From positions 310,001 to 374,000 of the forward strand of contig JACGCM010002156.1 of NCBI GenBank assembly GCA_014058105.1: 64,000 nucleotides of DNA, written 5' to 3'. Position 1 is the stretch's first letter; each line of letters begins with the position of its first letter. Shown here piece after piece: positions 34,001 to 44,447 of this stretch. The DNA is from Kingdonia uniflora (lineage: Eukaryota > Streptophyta > Magnoliopsida > Ranunculales > Circaeasteraceae). A program made the translations under genes and the position numbers. The notes below the pieces were generated by a model. It made no database searches. It saw only the letters and a list, made by a program, of their open reading frames with translations, and had not been told where the DNA came from.

Positions 34001-34221
34001 CACCATCTCTCCATTTCTTACAAACACTACTCACCCTTTCACCCCAAACAAACAACAAAACCAAAAAAATCATAACTTAAAAACAGAAGTTTGCAACAAG
34101 AACAAAAAAAAGTGGGAAACACTTACTGGGCTAAATCAGTGAAGGAGGAGATGAGAAGGAAGATATGAGCAAGAAGGTCCACTGGGAGATGGCCAATATG
34201 TGCCCCTTCATCCCCACCCAT
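28026..34221 (-). CDS. F-box/LRR protein, At5g67140-like
   Basis: Five exons on the minus strand, 34127-34221, 33889-34035, 28654-28789, 28352-28450 and 28026-28238, join in phase to 229 aa, very close to the length I recall for Arabidopsis At5g67140. The F-box is split across exons 1-2 (HLPVDLLAHIFLLISSFTDL, then QVSSVCKKWRDGV). Leucine-rich repeats follow: YNLKELDISRSCWGCQITDD, LTSISLWGMAGITDQGV, LQHVNVGGTFITDESLSAIA, then WGCRHVTEGGLVAIVNKCRK. F-box/LRR proteins are substrate adaptors of SCF ubiquitin ligases; the target of this one is unknown. All splice sites are GT..AG. Intron 2 is about 5.1 kb, swollen by a hAT MITE and a Copia element, while the coding exons look undamaged. It is divergent from the RING-H2 cluster to its right. 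Confidence 0.9.
29355..29674. mobile_element. hAT-type MITE, 320 bp, in intron 2 of the F-box gene
   Basis: The ends are CAGGGGCGAAGCTAG on the left and CTGGCTTCGCCCCTG on the right, which pair as terminal inverted repeats with one mismatch. The flanking 8 bp are GTGGCGTT (29347-29354) and GTGGTCTT (29675-29682), an 8 bp duplication with two changes, as for hAT elements. The interior has no open frame; a GGTTCAAGTCC word near 29512 resembles a tRNA B box. Confidence 0.85.
29765..30866 (+). repeat. 5' LTR of the Copia element, truncated and interrupted
   Basis: Starts at a point matching the interior of the 3' LTR (TTCGAACGAAAAACGCTCTG) and matches it to about 29895; the match resumes at about 30554 (ATCTAGGGTTTTGCTCTGG) and runs to CCTAACA at 30866. 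The first roughly 100 bp of the LTR are missing. Confidence 0.85.
29896..30553 (-). mobile_element. LTR of a different retrotransposon nested in the Copia 5' LTR
   Basis: About 660 bp absent from the 3' LTR. Read on the minus strand it begins AGTCCCACATTGGATAAATG, has TATTTATAAGTC and TTTATAAATAG boxes and later GGCGCCATTATCTGTGAAGC, features of a plant Copia LTR. About 50 bp of the host LTR around the junction are missing, so no target duplication can be shown. Confidence 0.6.
30869..30880 (+). other. Primer binding site, initiator Met-tRNA type
   Basis: TGGTATCAGAGC directly after the 5' LTR is the standard plant Copia primer binding site, complementary to the 3' end of initiator methionine tRNA. 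Confidence 0.9.
30920..32190 (+). pseudogene. Copia gag-protease remnant
   Basis: A gag frame is open from about 30920 to 31462 (FDVEKFNGKINFGLWQIQVQ, later LWEKLESLYQTKSLSNRLYL), of the UBN2 type, with no in-frame ATG at the expected place. A stop at 31460 and a frameshift follow. The zinc knuckle CWGCGQLGHYRSDCKAEKGK is at about 31598-31660. The protease keeps its DSGAT motif (WVFDSGATIHVCAHK, about 31780) and is followed by pieces of a pre-integrase domain (HNLISLFKLDNEGY, then LSGNLYALVG) with stops. Everything downstream of about 32190 is lost. Confidence 0.85.
32375..32964 (+). repeat. 3' LTR of the Copia element, complete
   Basis: 590 bp with ends TGTTAG and CTAACA. It contains several copies of TCGTTCGAACGA, a palindromic word, in the first 120 bp, and a CTATAAATATAGAG TATA region near 32591. 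Confidence 0.9.
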
Positions 34222-35335
34222 CACTTCCTCCTCTCTCTGTTCTCTCTGTTTCAGGAAAAAAATATCTGAAAGAGAGAAGGAGAAGAATAGATAGTCATTG
34301 GTTGTTGTCACTTGTACAGCAAGAGCAAGGGAGGATGTGGTCATACTCTAGTCAAATTTTTTTCAAGAAAAATAATATTTTTTCGCTTTCAAGTCCACGT
34401 GGTTTATGGCCGAACAACGGCGGTTTGGCCGTTTGCTTGACAGAAGGGAGTTCTTTTTACTTCTGTAAGCAAGGTGAAAAGCTAAAGATGCCGCAAATAA
34501 GAAATGTATTTTGATGACCATTTCTGCAATGGTAATACTGGTTATAAATGATGACCAGACGGTCTGAAATGAGCTTCATCTTAGCTTTTATGGACTAAGT
34601 AAAATCAATTAGTGCATAAATCTGTAATATTTGGTATAATTTGATCTTCATTTTGGTATAATGTAAAGAAATTTATTTCATTTAATGGCTTGATGATGTA
34701 CCTGATAAAGATGGTGAATAATAGTCCAACTAAAATCAGAAAAAAGGAAAGAGAGTGAAGGCAAGCATTAGAGAAATATTGACACTTGTCAAAGGGATTT
34801 GAATTTTGAATAGCATGAATTTTATTCCTATTTTCTGTAAAAAAATTCATTAATTTTTTGTCTCAAGTTCTTTAAATTCCTGGCCTAATACAGTGTTATC
34901 TCTACCATAGTTTTATTTCTCAAAAACCAGTTGATTTCTGTGGTTTTGTTTCTTTACGGACTCATTGTGCTCCCCAGGTACGTTTCGATTTGCTTCTTTT
35001 GTTCTTGCTTAGTTAATAGTTAGCATAATGTTGGGGGGTTTTCCCATTTATCTACATTCGCATAAATGATTAGGATTAGATACAGATTTTTGAATAAAAA
35101 AGTTTCCGACGTGGCAAAGAATTTGAAAGAGCTACTGTGGGTTGAAGACATTTATGCGCAGATGACCTAAAGGCGTTTCTTGTAACAAATGTTGGAAGGA
35201 AAATTTTTCCACCAAGCAAAAAAACCCAAAAAAATTTCATCTTGGCGACAGTAGAACTGATTAAGTTTACTTATTTATCTATGAAAATTTTATTTTAGGT
35301 TTCAGTTTCACAGAGGTGAGTGTGGATAATCAGAT
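34222..35335. other. Divergent promoter region between the F-box gene and RING gene A
   Basis: The left 100 bp are the likely 5' leader of the F-box gene. The right part holds a likely non-coding first exon of RING gene A ending at a GTACG donor near 34979 and a leader intron ending at TTTTAG near 35299, by analogy with genes B and D. No other coding sequence was recognised. Confidence 0.5.
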
Positions 35336-37242
35336 ATGACCATTAGTAGCAACCAAACTGAAAATGGGTTGTCTGAGGGAATGCACGGAAGCTTCAACGT
35401 AGACTTAAACATACCCTTGGAGCCAATCATACACTCTGAAGTTAGGGCTAGGGAGGCACCTATAGGACATGAAGTAATGTCACAGAGATTAATTCCCGAG
35501 TATCTGCAACGTCTAGAAGCGGAAAGGTATCCTCTTGGACAACCATATATTCATCCTTCAATTGATCTAAACGTTCCCTTTAATCCTTTATCGGATTTAA
35601 ACGTGGAAGAATTCAATACAAGTTATCCCCCGACTCAGCCTCGCGCTATGGATGTACGTTTAGACCAGCTAATTCCTTCATATGGTGGTCGTCCTCTTAC
35701 ATTCAAAAGAAACCCCTTTGAAGGGAGAGGTTTTGAACAATTGTCAGAAGATCGAATTGTGACAATTCCTGCTGGTCTTAATAATGCCAATAGATCGAGA
35801 ACATCCACCCAATATGTTGAAAGGTCGCTTAGAACCGTCCCAGGGAGATCAAATCCTGGGCATCAGCAACGTTTAGAAGAGGAAAGTTTTGTTCCTCTTG
35901 GACCACCAATTGATCTAAATGTTTCTTATAATCCTTCATCTTATTTGAATGTGGAAGAATCCAATATAAGTTATCCTCCGAGTCAGCCCCATGCTCTGGG
36001 TGTAGGTTTTGTGCAGCAAAATGTGCATGATGATAACTTTTGGGATATGTTGCCCGTTTCTGAGATTGGTAGTTCTTCCAGCTCTTCTGTTATTCCTGGA
36101 GAGAGAGCAATATCTATTATTCAAGAAGATCCTAACTCTGCTGTTAACATAGAAAATAGAAGAAATTCAGTTGATCTTCTTGATTCTCCTCCTTATGCGG
36201 TGATATATTATAACTCGCCGTCCTCAGATCCAGGCTTAGAGGTCAGAGTTTAAATTAGTTATTTCATTGCTATTTTGTTATTCTCAAAGTTTTGCAAAGG
36301 TTTAGAAGCTCATCCAAATATGAAGTTCAGGTTTTTCATATCTTATGGTTTGTCAGAATGCAGCTTTTAATGAAATCCCTCCTTCGCTACGCTTGCAAGC
36401 AATCATAATGCGTGCTGAGCATAGAAGTTTGGGGTTTGATGTTGATAACATGACTTACGAGGTAAAATCATTTATCCTGGAACTCATAATACTGTTATAT
36501 AAATTAGAAGATACTTATATGTTATCGTGAACCTGGATTTCAGGATCTGTTGAACATGGAAGAGCGTATAGGAAGTGTGACTACTGGGTTAAGGGAGGCC
36601 ACTATTTCAATGTATTTGAAACAACGCAAGTTTAAGTCTGCTAAAATAGGAGCTCCTTCAGAAGTTGATCTTTGCTGTTTTTGTCAGGTTAGGGTTATTT
36701 GGATATGTTTTCACTAGTTAACAACATAACATATCTAGCGCTTTGGTGAGATTTAAGAATGTCTTAAATGAATTATATGACATGCTCCTAACAAGGGGGG
36801 TAGATATGTTAACTACATATGGCAGCTTAAGCATATTATTGAATTAAATGTGGAAAGTACTCTTAAGACTATATTTGAAACTTCGGATTGTAAGTTTTTC
36901 TAAATACAATAATGGTACTTAATCACAACTCTTAAGTTTGACAGTTTGTGTAAGAATACTTTAGATAGTTAGATTCCACCTCCAGACTTATCTTCAACAC
37001 TTCCCTTCTGCAAGACTGTCCTTAGTGCAATTTTCAGCTAGACGTTCCGTTGAATCTGCTTGTTTTCCTTGGTCTGGATGTAGGAAGAATATACTGAAGG
37101 GGCGTATCTCGGCATATTGGATTGTGGGCATGAATTTCATACCAGTTGCATTAAGCAATGGCTGAAACAAAAGAATAGGTGCCCCTTTTGTAACTGTAAG
37201 GGATTGGAACTTACATGCATGAGGAAAAAGATTCCCATTTGA
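35336..37242 (+). CDS. RING-H2 E3 ubiquitin ligase, family copy A
   Basis: Four exons, 35336-36241, 36357-36461, 36544-36687 and 37084-37242, join in phase to 437 aa. The C-terminus is a RING-H2 finger of the MBR/BIG BROTHER-like class: LCCFCQEEYTEGAYLGILDC, GHEFHTSCIKQWLKQKNRCP, then FC. It is preceded by the class motif NMTYEDLLNMEERIGSV. Such proteins pass ubiquitin from an E2 to substrates; the target is unknown. The long first exon is low-complexity and contains two related blocks of about 45 residues (about residues 58-107 and 178-225), each with a DLNV motif and a YPPxQP motif. It is the most divergent of the four copies and has the longest N-terminus. Confidence 0.88.
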
Positions 37243-38799
37243 TTTCGAGAGGACACTGTTTGCAGCTAAATAGTCAATCTATAAGGGGTCGTATTAGCGA
37301 GAAAATAAAAGGGAAGTGAAACTGTGGTATTTTACAACTGTTAACAGTTTGAAACTTTTTGAGTAGTTCAATAAAATTATGGAAATTTTGAATCTTCTGA
37401 TAATCCTCCTGCATTGATTATATTGAAGTTTCCTGGCCTTGATCTTGGGATAGCGAAAAGAGGCGAAAAGGTTGTTTGTGTGTGTTGGCTTATTCAATGT
37501 CGTGTTCTGTAATTCAACCAACCCATGAGATAACCAGAAATGGCAAAAAGCAGAAGAAAAATCTACATCCACTTTTAAAACTAAAAAAATTCTACTGTAT
37601 ATAAATTTGACACATCTGCTGAACTTGACAAGGCAAGCCGTGGCATAACACATTTTACACCCGCCATAACGGCGGGTAATGGCACAGCCCCCTCATCGTG
37701 ATACTGAGGGAATTACAACCCTGAGCAGCTAAAACATACGCTCCTAAACAGACAGACCACTATGTTCATCTGTATACCCATTAAATAGTTTATTTTATTC
37801 TATTAACTCAAATACACATTTGCAATTTTGCTCAAACGATGGTCTTACATACCCATGTTGCTATTTCTGCTGTTTGACAGAGGTCACTATTATATCTTTT
37901 CATTTTTATTCTTATTTTTGCATTTGCCATATTATCGTTTACACACTCCTATAATCATTTTTAGGGTGAAGTTGCAAAATAAATAGCTCAATGGTCATTT
38001 AGAAATCTTTACAATTATAATTTTTCTCTTGAATTTAGTTTCAGAAACATGTTTTCATCTTCATCACTACGTATCCATTGTCGTCTAAACTTTACAAGGA
38101 GCAGAATGGGCAATTAATGCGCAAATCTACAAATTACTTTAGAATCTGAATTTCATTAAGCAAAATCTGAAAGAAAGAAAAAATCAAACTCAATTTATCA
38201 GTTACATCTCAATAGAAGAAAAATCAGAAAAAGATGTGCATGCGGACAAAAGAGAGCAGTGTAGATAGATATGCCGTATGCGTGTCATTTGCCGGGACTC
38301 GATGCGGTAAATATACTTACTTTTATTGCCAGTTTTCTCTTTTTTCTTACCTAACATATTCTGGATTAGCACTATAAAACCCCTCATCCAGTAGTTTAAT
38401 CTCTAGTTCAGTTTTCTCTCTAGCAAAATCTTTATCTCAGTTTTTTCTGGGAAACCATTTTTTCTTTGAGCCTCCATTGGCCTTCTCAGGTGCGTTTTCT
38501 TCTTGTTTAAATTATACTAGGCGTAGTATTGAAATTTTCTTTTTTATCTGCAGTTTACATAAATGTTTAGGATTCGACATGAAACTATGAGTAAGAATGT
38601 TTCCAGTGTGGAAAAAATTGAATCCATTGCGGGTTTTATTTCTAAATGGCATGTGTCAGAATCCAAACGTGCCATCCTATGGAGCAAATAACCCTGAACG
38701 GGATCTTATTTCCGGAAATTATAAATTCACTAGTTTTGTGTTTTATTTTTATTAATTTCAGGTTTGGAAGAGGATTTTCGTGCGTGCAGATAATCAGAT
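37243..38799. other. Spacer A-B with leader exon of gene B
   Basis: The first part is the 3' flank of gene A. A likely non-coding exon of gene B lies around 38400-38489, ending CTTCTCAG before GTGCGT; the leader intron runs 38490-38761. The sequence around 37620-37700 (GAACTTGACAAGGC, then GCGGGTAATGGC) recurs after gene C near 43258-43320 and in part after gene B. Confidence 0.6.
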
Positions 38800-40482
38800 A
38801 TGACAAATACCAGTAGCAACCAGTCTGCAAATGAGTTGCCAGAAAACTTAAATTCAGAACCTTCTGCTGTAGATGCTGATGTTGTTCCCATAATTGACTC
38901 TGACTCTGAAACAGAGCAGGTTCCACGGGTTCCTGCATCTTATAGTCGTCCATTTACATTGTGGAGAAGAAATGGCGTCAGAGGGAGGCGTTCTTTACAA
39001 ATTTCGAGAACATTTACCCCCACCGATCCTTGGTCTGCACGTTCAGAGTCTTCTGGCATTCAATCTGGGCGTAGTGCTAGGGAAGGTTTTACAGGCCATA
39101 CGGAAATCTCGCTGAGAGCTCTTAGACAAAGACTAATACGTGAGCGTAGGCAGCACCAAGAAGCACTAAGACGTTCTCATGTTCAATCACCAGATAGTAA
39201 CCCTTCAACTGATTTAAATATGACAGAATCAAATGTAAGCAATTCTCTGGTTCTCTCTGAAATGGTGGACATGCCCATTTCGCAGCAAGATGTATACCTT
39301 GATCCATGGTCCACGTCATCCACTTATGAGGTCGGTAGTTCTTCGAGCTCTGTCGTTCCTCAAGAAACTGCCATACCAACTGATATTCTAAATGTTCCTA
39401 GCCCTTCTTTGCCAATGATGATCAGAAACCTTGAGGAAGAAGTATCAAACTTAACGGTCAGACTCGTGAATTTTTTTCGTATTGTCATTTGCAGAAATGG
39501 ATTTTGGTCATCGTCTTTTATCCCGATTTATAGTGTTGACTTTAATTTCTTATGGTATGTCAGAACACAACGGATGCTTTTCCGCCTTTTACTGGTAATC
39601 AGATAACCGAATTGCGTCTTCAGATGGCCGCATTGCGTGGGATGCATATGCGATCAATGCTCAATTTCGATAACATGACTTACGAGGTACACTTACATTT
39701 TCTAGCACACATAATAATGCCATTTGTCCTATGATCTTTATTATATATAATCTGGATTACAGGATCTTTTGACCTTAGAAGAGCGCCTGGGAACTGTACT
39801 CAGCGGGTTAAGTGAGGAAACTATTTTGAGCTGTCTGAAGCAACGTAAATTTCTAATTGTTGAAACAGAAACTCCCTCAGAAGACGTCAAGTGCTGTATT
39901 TGTCAGGTTAGAGTCATTTGAATTTGTTTTCACTGCCCAATTTATCTGGCCTAGTTAGCAATTTGTCGTATAATTTACATTTACTAAACTAATTTATCTA
40001 TTTATCATAAGTTCATACACTTATAGAACTTCCACGTTATTTAAAAAGTCGAATGCTACTTACGTATAATTACACATGCACGATATTCTGTTTTGTTCAA
40101 AAAAATAAATAAAAAAACATGGATTGCAAGTATTTTGCTATTTCTTAATCCAACTCACTTTTCGTTGGAAAACCAATAATAACACTTACTGTATATAAAC
40201 ATGGCAAGTTTTAAACGAGTTCATGTAGATCAAATCCCTATTCATGCCCAACATTTCCCCTTTGTGTGACAATATTCGATAAATTTCAGCCTGTCATTCT
40301 ATTAATTAAGTCTGTTTGCTTCTCTTGTTTTGTTACAGGAAGAATATAACGAAGGGGAGGATATTAGCACGCTGGACTGTGGACATGAATTCCACACTGA
40401 CTGCATTAAACAGTGGCTAAAGCGAAAGAACTGGTGTCCCCTTTGTAAGAGGACGGCTGTCGTCGTTCCCAAAAAAGAATAA
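38800..40482 (+). CDS. RING-H2 E3 ubiquitin ligase, family copy B
   Basis: Four exons, 38800-39456, 39564-39686, 39763-39906 and 40339-40482, join in phase to 355 aa. The RING-H2 finger is complete (KCCICQEEYNEGEDISTLDC, GHEFHTDCIKQWLKRKNWCP, LCKRT), preceded by DNMTYEDLLTLEERLGTVLS. The N-terminus starts MTNTSSNQSANELPENLNSE, a start shared with copies C and D, and contains an Arg-rich stretch (RALRQRLIRERRQHQEALRR). Donor sites at exon 1 are the less usual GTCAG in all copies. The start codon follows the conserved leader word AATCAGAT. Confidence 0.88.
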
Positions 40483-42306
40483 GGCCTGTCAGTTCATTTA
40501 GTAAAGCCTGAATCAATAAGTTAGTACTTAGTATGAGGTATTTCAGTTTATTAGAATGTGGTCATCGGATAAGTTGAAAATGATGTGTGATGGTCTAAAA
40601 CTGTAAACATCTTGAAATATATATTTCGCTTAAATAGACATTTTATTTGGATTAAGACTTTGAAGCTTGTCGTTCTTTCTATAATTAACACTCGGACCTT
40701 GCCATTGAACACCATACTGTGATGGTGTTGTATACCTCGACTAAAGGAGAAAGGGCAGTGTCCCAGTAGTGCAATCCAGCACAAAGTGATAATTATGTTA
40801 TTAACCTGTGGTAAGAGCTAGACCTTGTCCAACATATACTGTAATTATACTTAAACTTAAAAGGTGACGCTTGGAAGAATCTCGGTTTTGCCAAAATAAC
40901 ACCATCTTTCTATTTAGGGGTAACTAAATTAAGTCGGGTCAGAAAATTTGACTGAGAACAAAGTAAATGCTGAGGGTATTACAAACTGGTCTGGTAGAAT
41001 ATGCGCTCCAAAAACTGAAGGACTGATGTAATGTTCATGGCCTGCTATCATTATAAGAACTCCTTGTGAGGCTCCTCGAACAGATAAAACTCAATTTTGA
41101 GATTGGAAGCCTCTGAGATCTTGGGATTGTAAATGTCTCTCCCAAGTATATAATGGAGAGTTGAGTTTTTTAGGTGAGATCTGTGTTAAGAGGAATTCTT
41201 GAGAAAAACCTTAATTGGGTTGGAAGATTGTAACCTTGGATCATCAGAATAAACTCTCTCTCTCTTGGACGGTGGATGTAGGCAATTACTCGAACCATCT
41301 TAAACCTTGTGTTTGATTTTGTTGTGTATTCCTTTTTTGGTTTGTAGTTTGTGTCCTAACCAAATCGACCGGAGTTCGGCTGCTTTCGACTCAACACTCA
41401 TGTGTTCATCTTCATACCTGTTAAATAACTTGTTCTGATTCTATGAACTCAGCTGGCCTTTCTTAAACTAATTGCTTTAAACGTAATTCTCAAACGATAT
41501 TCTTTCATTCTCTTGTTGCTATCCCGTTGTTGTTCGACAAAGCTCTCTTATTTTATCTTCTTCTTCTTTTTTTGTAGTTTTGCATTTCCCTTATATCGTT
41601 AATTCGTTATACACTCCTCTATTTATTTTCACGGAGAAGTTGCAAAATAAATAGTAATTGCCTCACCCATTTAGAAGTATTCTTTATTCTAATAGTTCAA
41701 TGATCTATGATTATAAATAGCAGAATGTCCAGTTAATGCGCAAATCTACTAATTATCTTATAATTTGATATTCATTATACAAAATCTGAAGAAAATCAAC
41801 CTCAATTAATCACTTACACCTCAGTAGAAGAAAAATAATGAGAGGAAGGTCTGTATGGGGATGAAAGAAAGCGGTGTAGATAGATAAACGTTTCGTTGGC
41901 CGGGATCCGGTGGCCTAAATACTTATCCTTTATTGCGATTTTTTTTTATTTCTTGCCTAACATATTTCTGGATTAATAGTATTAAAAAAAAAAAAACTAA
42001 CCAGTAATTCAATCTACCTATGTTTTCTTTGAGCCTCCATTGTCATCCTCAGATACATTTGATGTTTTTCTTCTTGTTTAACTCATACTAGGTCTAGGTG
42101 TTGTACTGAAAATTTCTTTGTTTATCTACTTTTACATAAATATTTAGGATTTATAGGTTTTCTTTCTAATAGCTCGTGTTTGAACGTGGCAGCATCCCAT
42201 AGAGCAAAAAACCCTGAATCATATTTTCACTAGCTACTACCCTGTTTAGTATTTTTGTTGGTTTCAGGTTTGGCTGAAGATTCTTTGTGTGTGAGGATAG
42301 TCAGAT
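40483..42306. other. Spacer B-C with an LTR-like insertion
   Basis: 3' flank of gene B, an inserted LTR-like segment (41032-41396) and the leader region of gene C (GAGCCTCCATTGTCATCCTC near 42035). Otherwise this stretch resembles the spacers A-B and C-D. Confidence 0.6.
41032..41396 (+). mobile_element. LTR-like segment, probable solo LTR
   Basis: Starts TGTTCATGG and ends ACTCAACA. It has the look of a Copia LTR end: AGATTGTAACC, a CT-rich run, then ACCTTGTGTTTGATTTTG. The corresponding spacers of genes A and C lack most of it. No clear target duplication was found. Confidence 0.5.
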
Positions 42307-42840
42307 ATGACGAACACCAGTAGCAACCAGGCTTCATATGGGTCGTCTGATAATTTTAAATTCAGGACCTTCTGCTGTTAATGCCAATGTCATTGAAACA
42401 GATCGTAATCCTTAAACTAATTTAAACATGACACAATCCAATGTAAGTCATTCTCCAGGTCACACTGAAATGATAGACGTGCACATTCCTTATGAGGTTA
42501 GTAGTTCTTCAAATTCTATCGACGTCCCTGGAGAAACAACCGTACCAACAAATACTGCAATTAATTCTACCCATTTTCTGTCTATGGTGTTCAGAAATCT
42601 TGAAGAACAGCTAGCAAACTTAACGGTCAGTCATAAATTTGTTCTTGTTACCATTTGTAGAGAAATATTTTTGTCATCATCTTTTATCCCAATTTGAAAT
42701 GTGACTTTCATTTCTTATGGTATGCCAGAACACATCAGAAATTCATCCAATGCCTTCTATTGGTACCCGAGTAGCCCAAATGCTTCTTCAGATGGATGAA
42801 TTGCCTGAAATGCCTGATTTAGGTATCATGACTTTCGAGG
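42307..42840 (+). pseudogene. RING-H2 family copy C, without RING exons
   Basis: Keeps the start MTNTSSNQASYGSSDNFKF, then a one-base insertion relative to copy D (near 42355) shifts the frame to an early stop. Downstream, the family frame continues as DVHIPYEV and MVFRNLEEQLANLT to the GTCAG donor at about 42626, and exon 2 (about 42730-42840, IGTRVAQMLLQMDELPEMPD) is preserved. Exons 3 and 4, which encode the RING finger, are absent: after about 42890 the sequence matches the 3' flank of gene B. A deletion between the second intron and the 3' flank explains this. No E3 activity is possible. Confidence 0.85.
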
Positions 42841-42887
42841 TACACTTACTTTTTCTACACTCAAGATCCTGTCATTTATATTATAAT

Positions 42888-44447
42888 GTAGTAGGAGGTA
42901 TTTCGGCTTATTAGCATCTAATCATCGAATAAGTTGAAAGTGATAACTCTGACGGTCTAAAACTGTAACATCTTGAAACATTTCACTTAAATGGTCAATT
43001 TATTTCTATTTAGACTTTGAAGCTTGTCGGTCTTTCTATAATCAATACTCAGACCTTGCCATGGAACACTTGGCTCACAGGTATGTGTACCTCAACTAAG
43101 GGAGAGAAGCCACTAGTACAAACCAGCACAGAGCGGGAAATATGTTATTAGCCTGTGTTACTTATGGTCCTTCGGGGTTTTGAAACTTAAAAGTTTGGTA
43201 CAAGGTTTTGAAACTTAAAAGTTTGGTACATTAATTACCTTTAACACATTTGCTGAACTTGACAGAGCTAGACGTTATCCAACACATTTCACAACCTGTG
43301 TTAACGCGGGTAATGGCGCAGTCCCTTCAACATAACACTCTGTAATTATGTTGAAACTTGAATGGTGATGCTTGGAAGAATCTCGGTTCTGCAAAAATAA
43401 CACCATCTTTTTATTTGGGGGTAACAAAATTTGACTGAGAACAAAGTAAATGCTGAGAGCATTACAAACTGGGCAGGTAGAATATGCACTCCAAAAACTG
43501 AAAGACCGATTTAATGTTCGTGGCCTATTCTTACATTTTCTTATTGCCATCCCGTAGTTCAACGAAGTTCTCTTATTTTAACTTCTTCATTTTTCTTTGC
43601 AGTTTTGCATTTTCCTGATATCGTTAATTCGTTATACACGCTCCTCTACTTGTTGTCATGGTGAAGTTGCGAAATAAATAGTAATTGCGTCACCCTTTTA
43701 GAAATATTATTTATTCCAATAGCTCAATGGTCTATTATAATGTTTCCCTTGAATTTAGTTTTGGAAACACATTTTCATCTCCGTCATTATGTATCACTAT
43801 CCTCCATTGTCGTCTGAACATTTGTAACGAGCAGAATGGCCAATTATAACGCAAATTTGCTAATTATCTTATAATTTGAATTTCATTATTCAAAATCTGA
43901 AGAAAATCAACCACAATTTATCACTACACTTCAGTGGAAGAAAAAAATGAGAGGAAGGTCTGCATGGGGACGAAAGAGAGCGGTATAGATAGATATGCGT
44001 GTCATTGGCCGGGACCCGGTAGCCTAAATGCTTACCTTAATTGCCATTTTTGGCTTATTTGTTACCTAACATATTTCTAGATTAGTACTATAAGAGAACT
44101 CAAACAGTAGCTTAATCTCTACCTCAGTTTTCTTTGAGCCTCCATTGTCATCCTCAGGTACATTTCATGTCTTTCTTCTTGTTTAACTTATAATAGGTCT
44201 AGGCGTGTAGTATTAAAATTTTCTTTATTTATCTACTTTTCACATAAATATTTAGGATTTGTGGGTTTTATTTGCAATAGCACGTGTTTGAACGTGGTGT
44301 CCCATCCTATATATGAAGCAAAAAAGCCTTAAGGGGACCTTAGTTTCTGTTTTTCCTGGAATCATATTTCACTAGCTTTTAGCCTGCTTAGTATTTTTGT
44401 TGGTTTCATGTTTAGCTGAGATTTTCGTGTCTGGGGAGTAATCAGAT
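42888..44447. other. Spacer C-D with leader exon of gene D
   Basis: 3' flank of gene C, closely related to that of gene B, then a likely leader exon of gene D ending CCTCAG at about 44157 before GTACAT. The acceptor used in B (TTTCAG) is changed to TTTCAT here; TTTAG a few bases on (44414) could replace it. Confidence 0.6.

Noticed and set aside
34200..34514. 104-codon open frame opposite the first F-box exon
   Set aside because: Antisense shadow of the F-box exon and its leader, with no motif.
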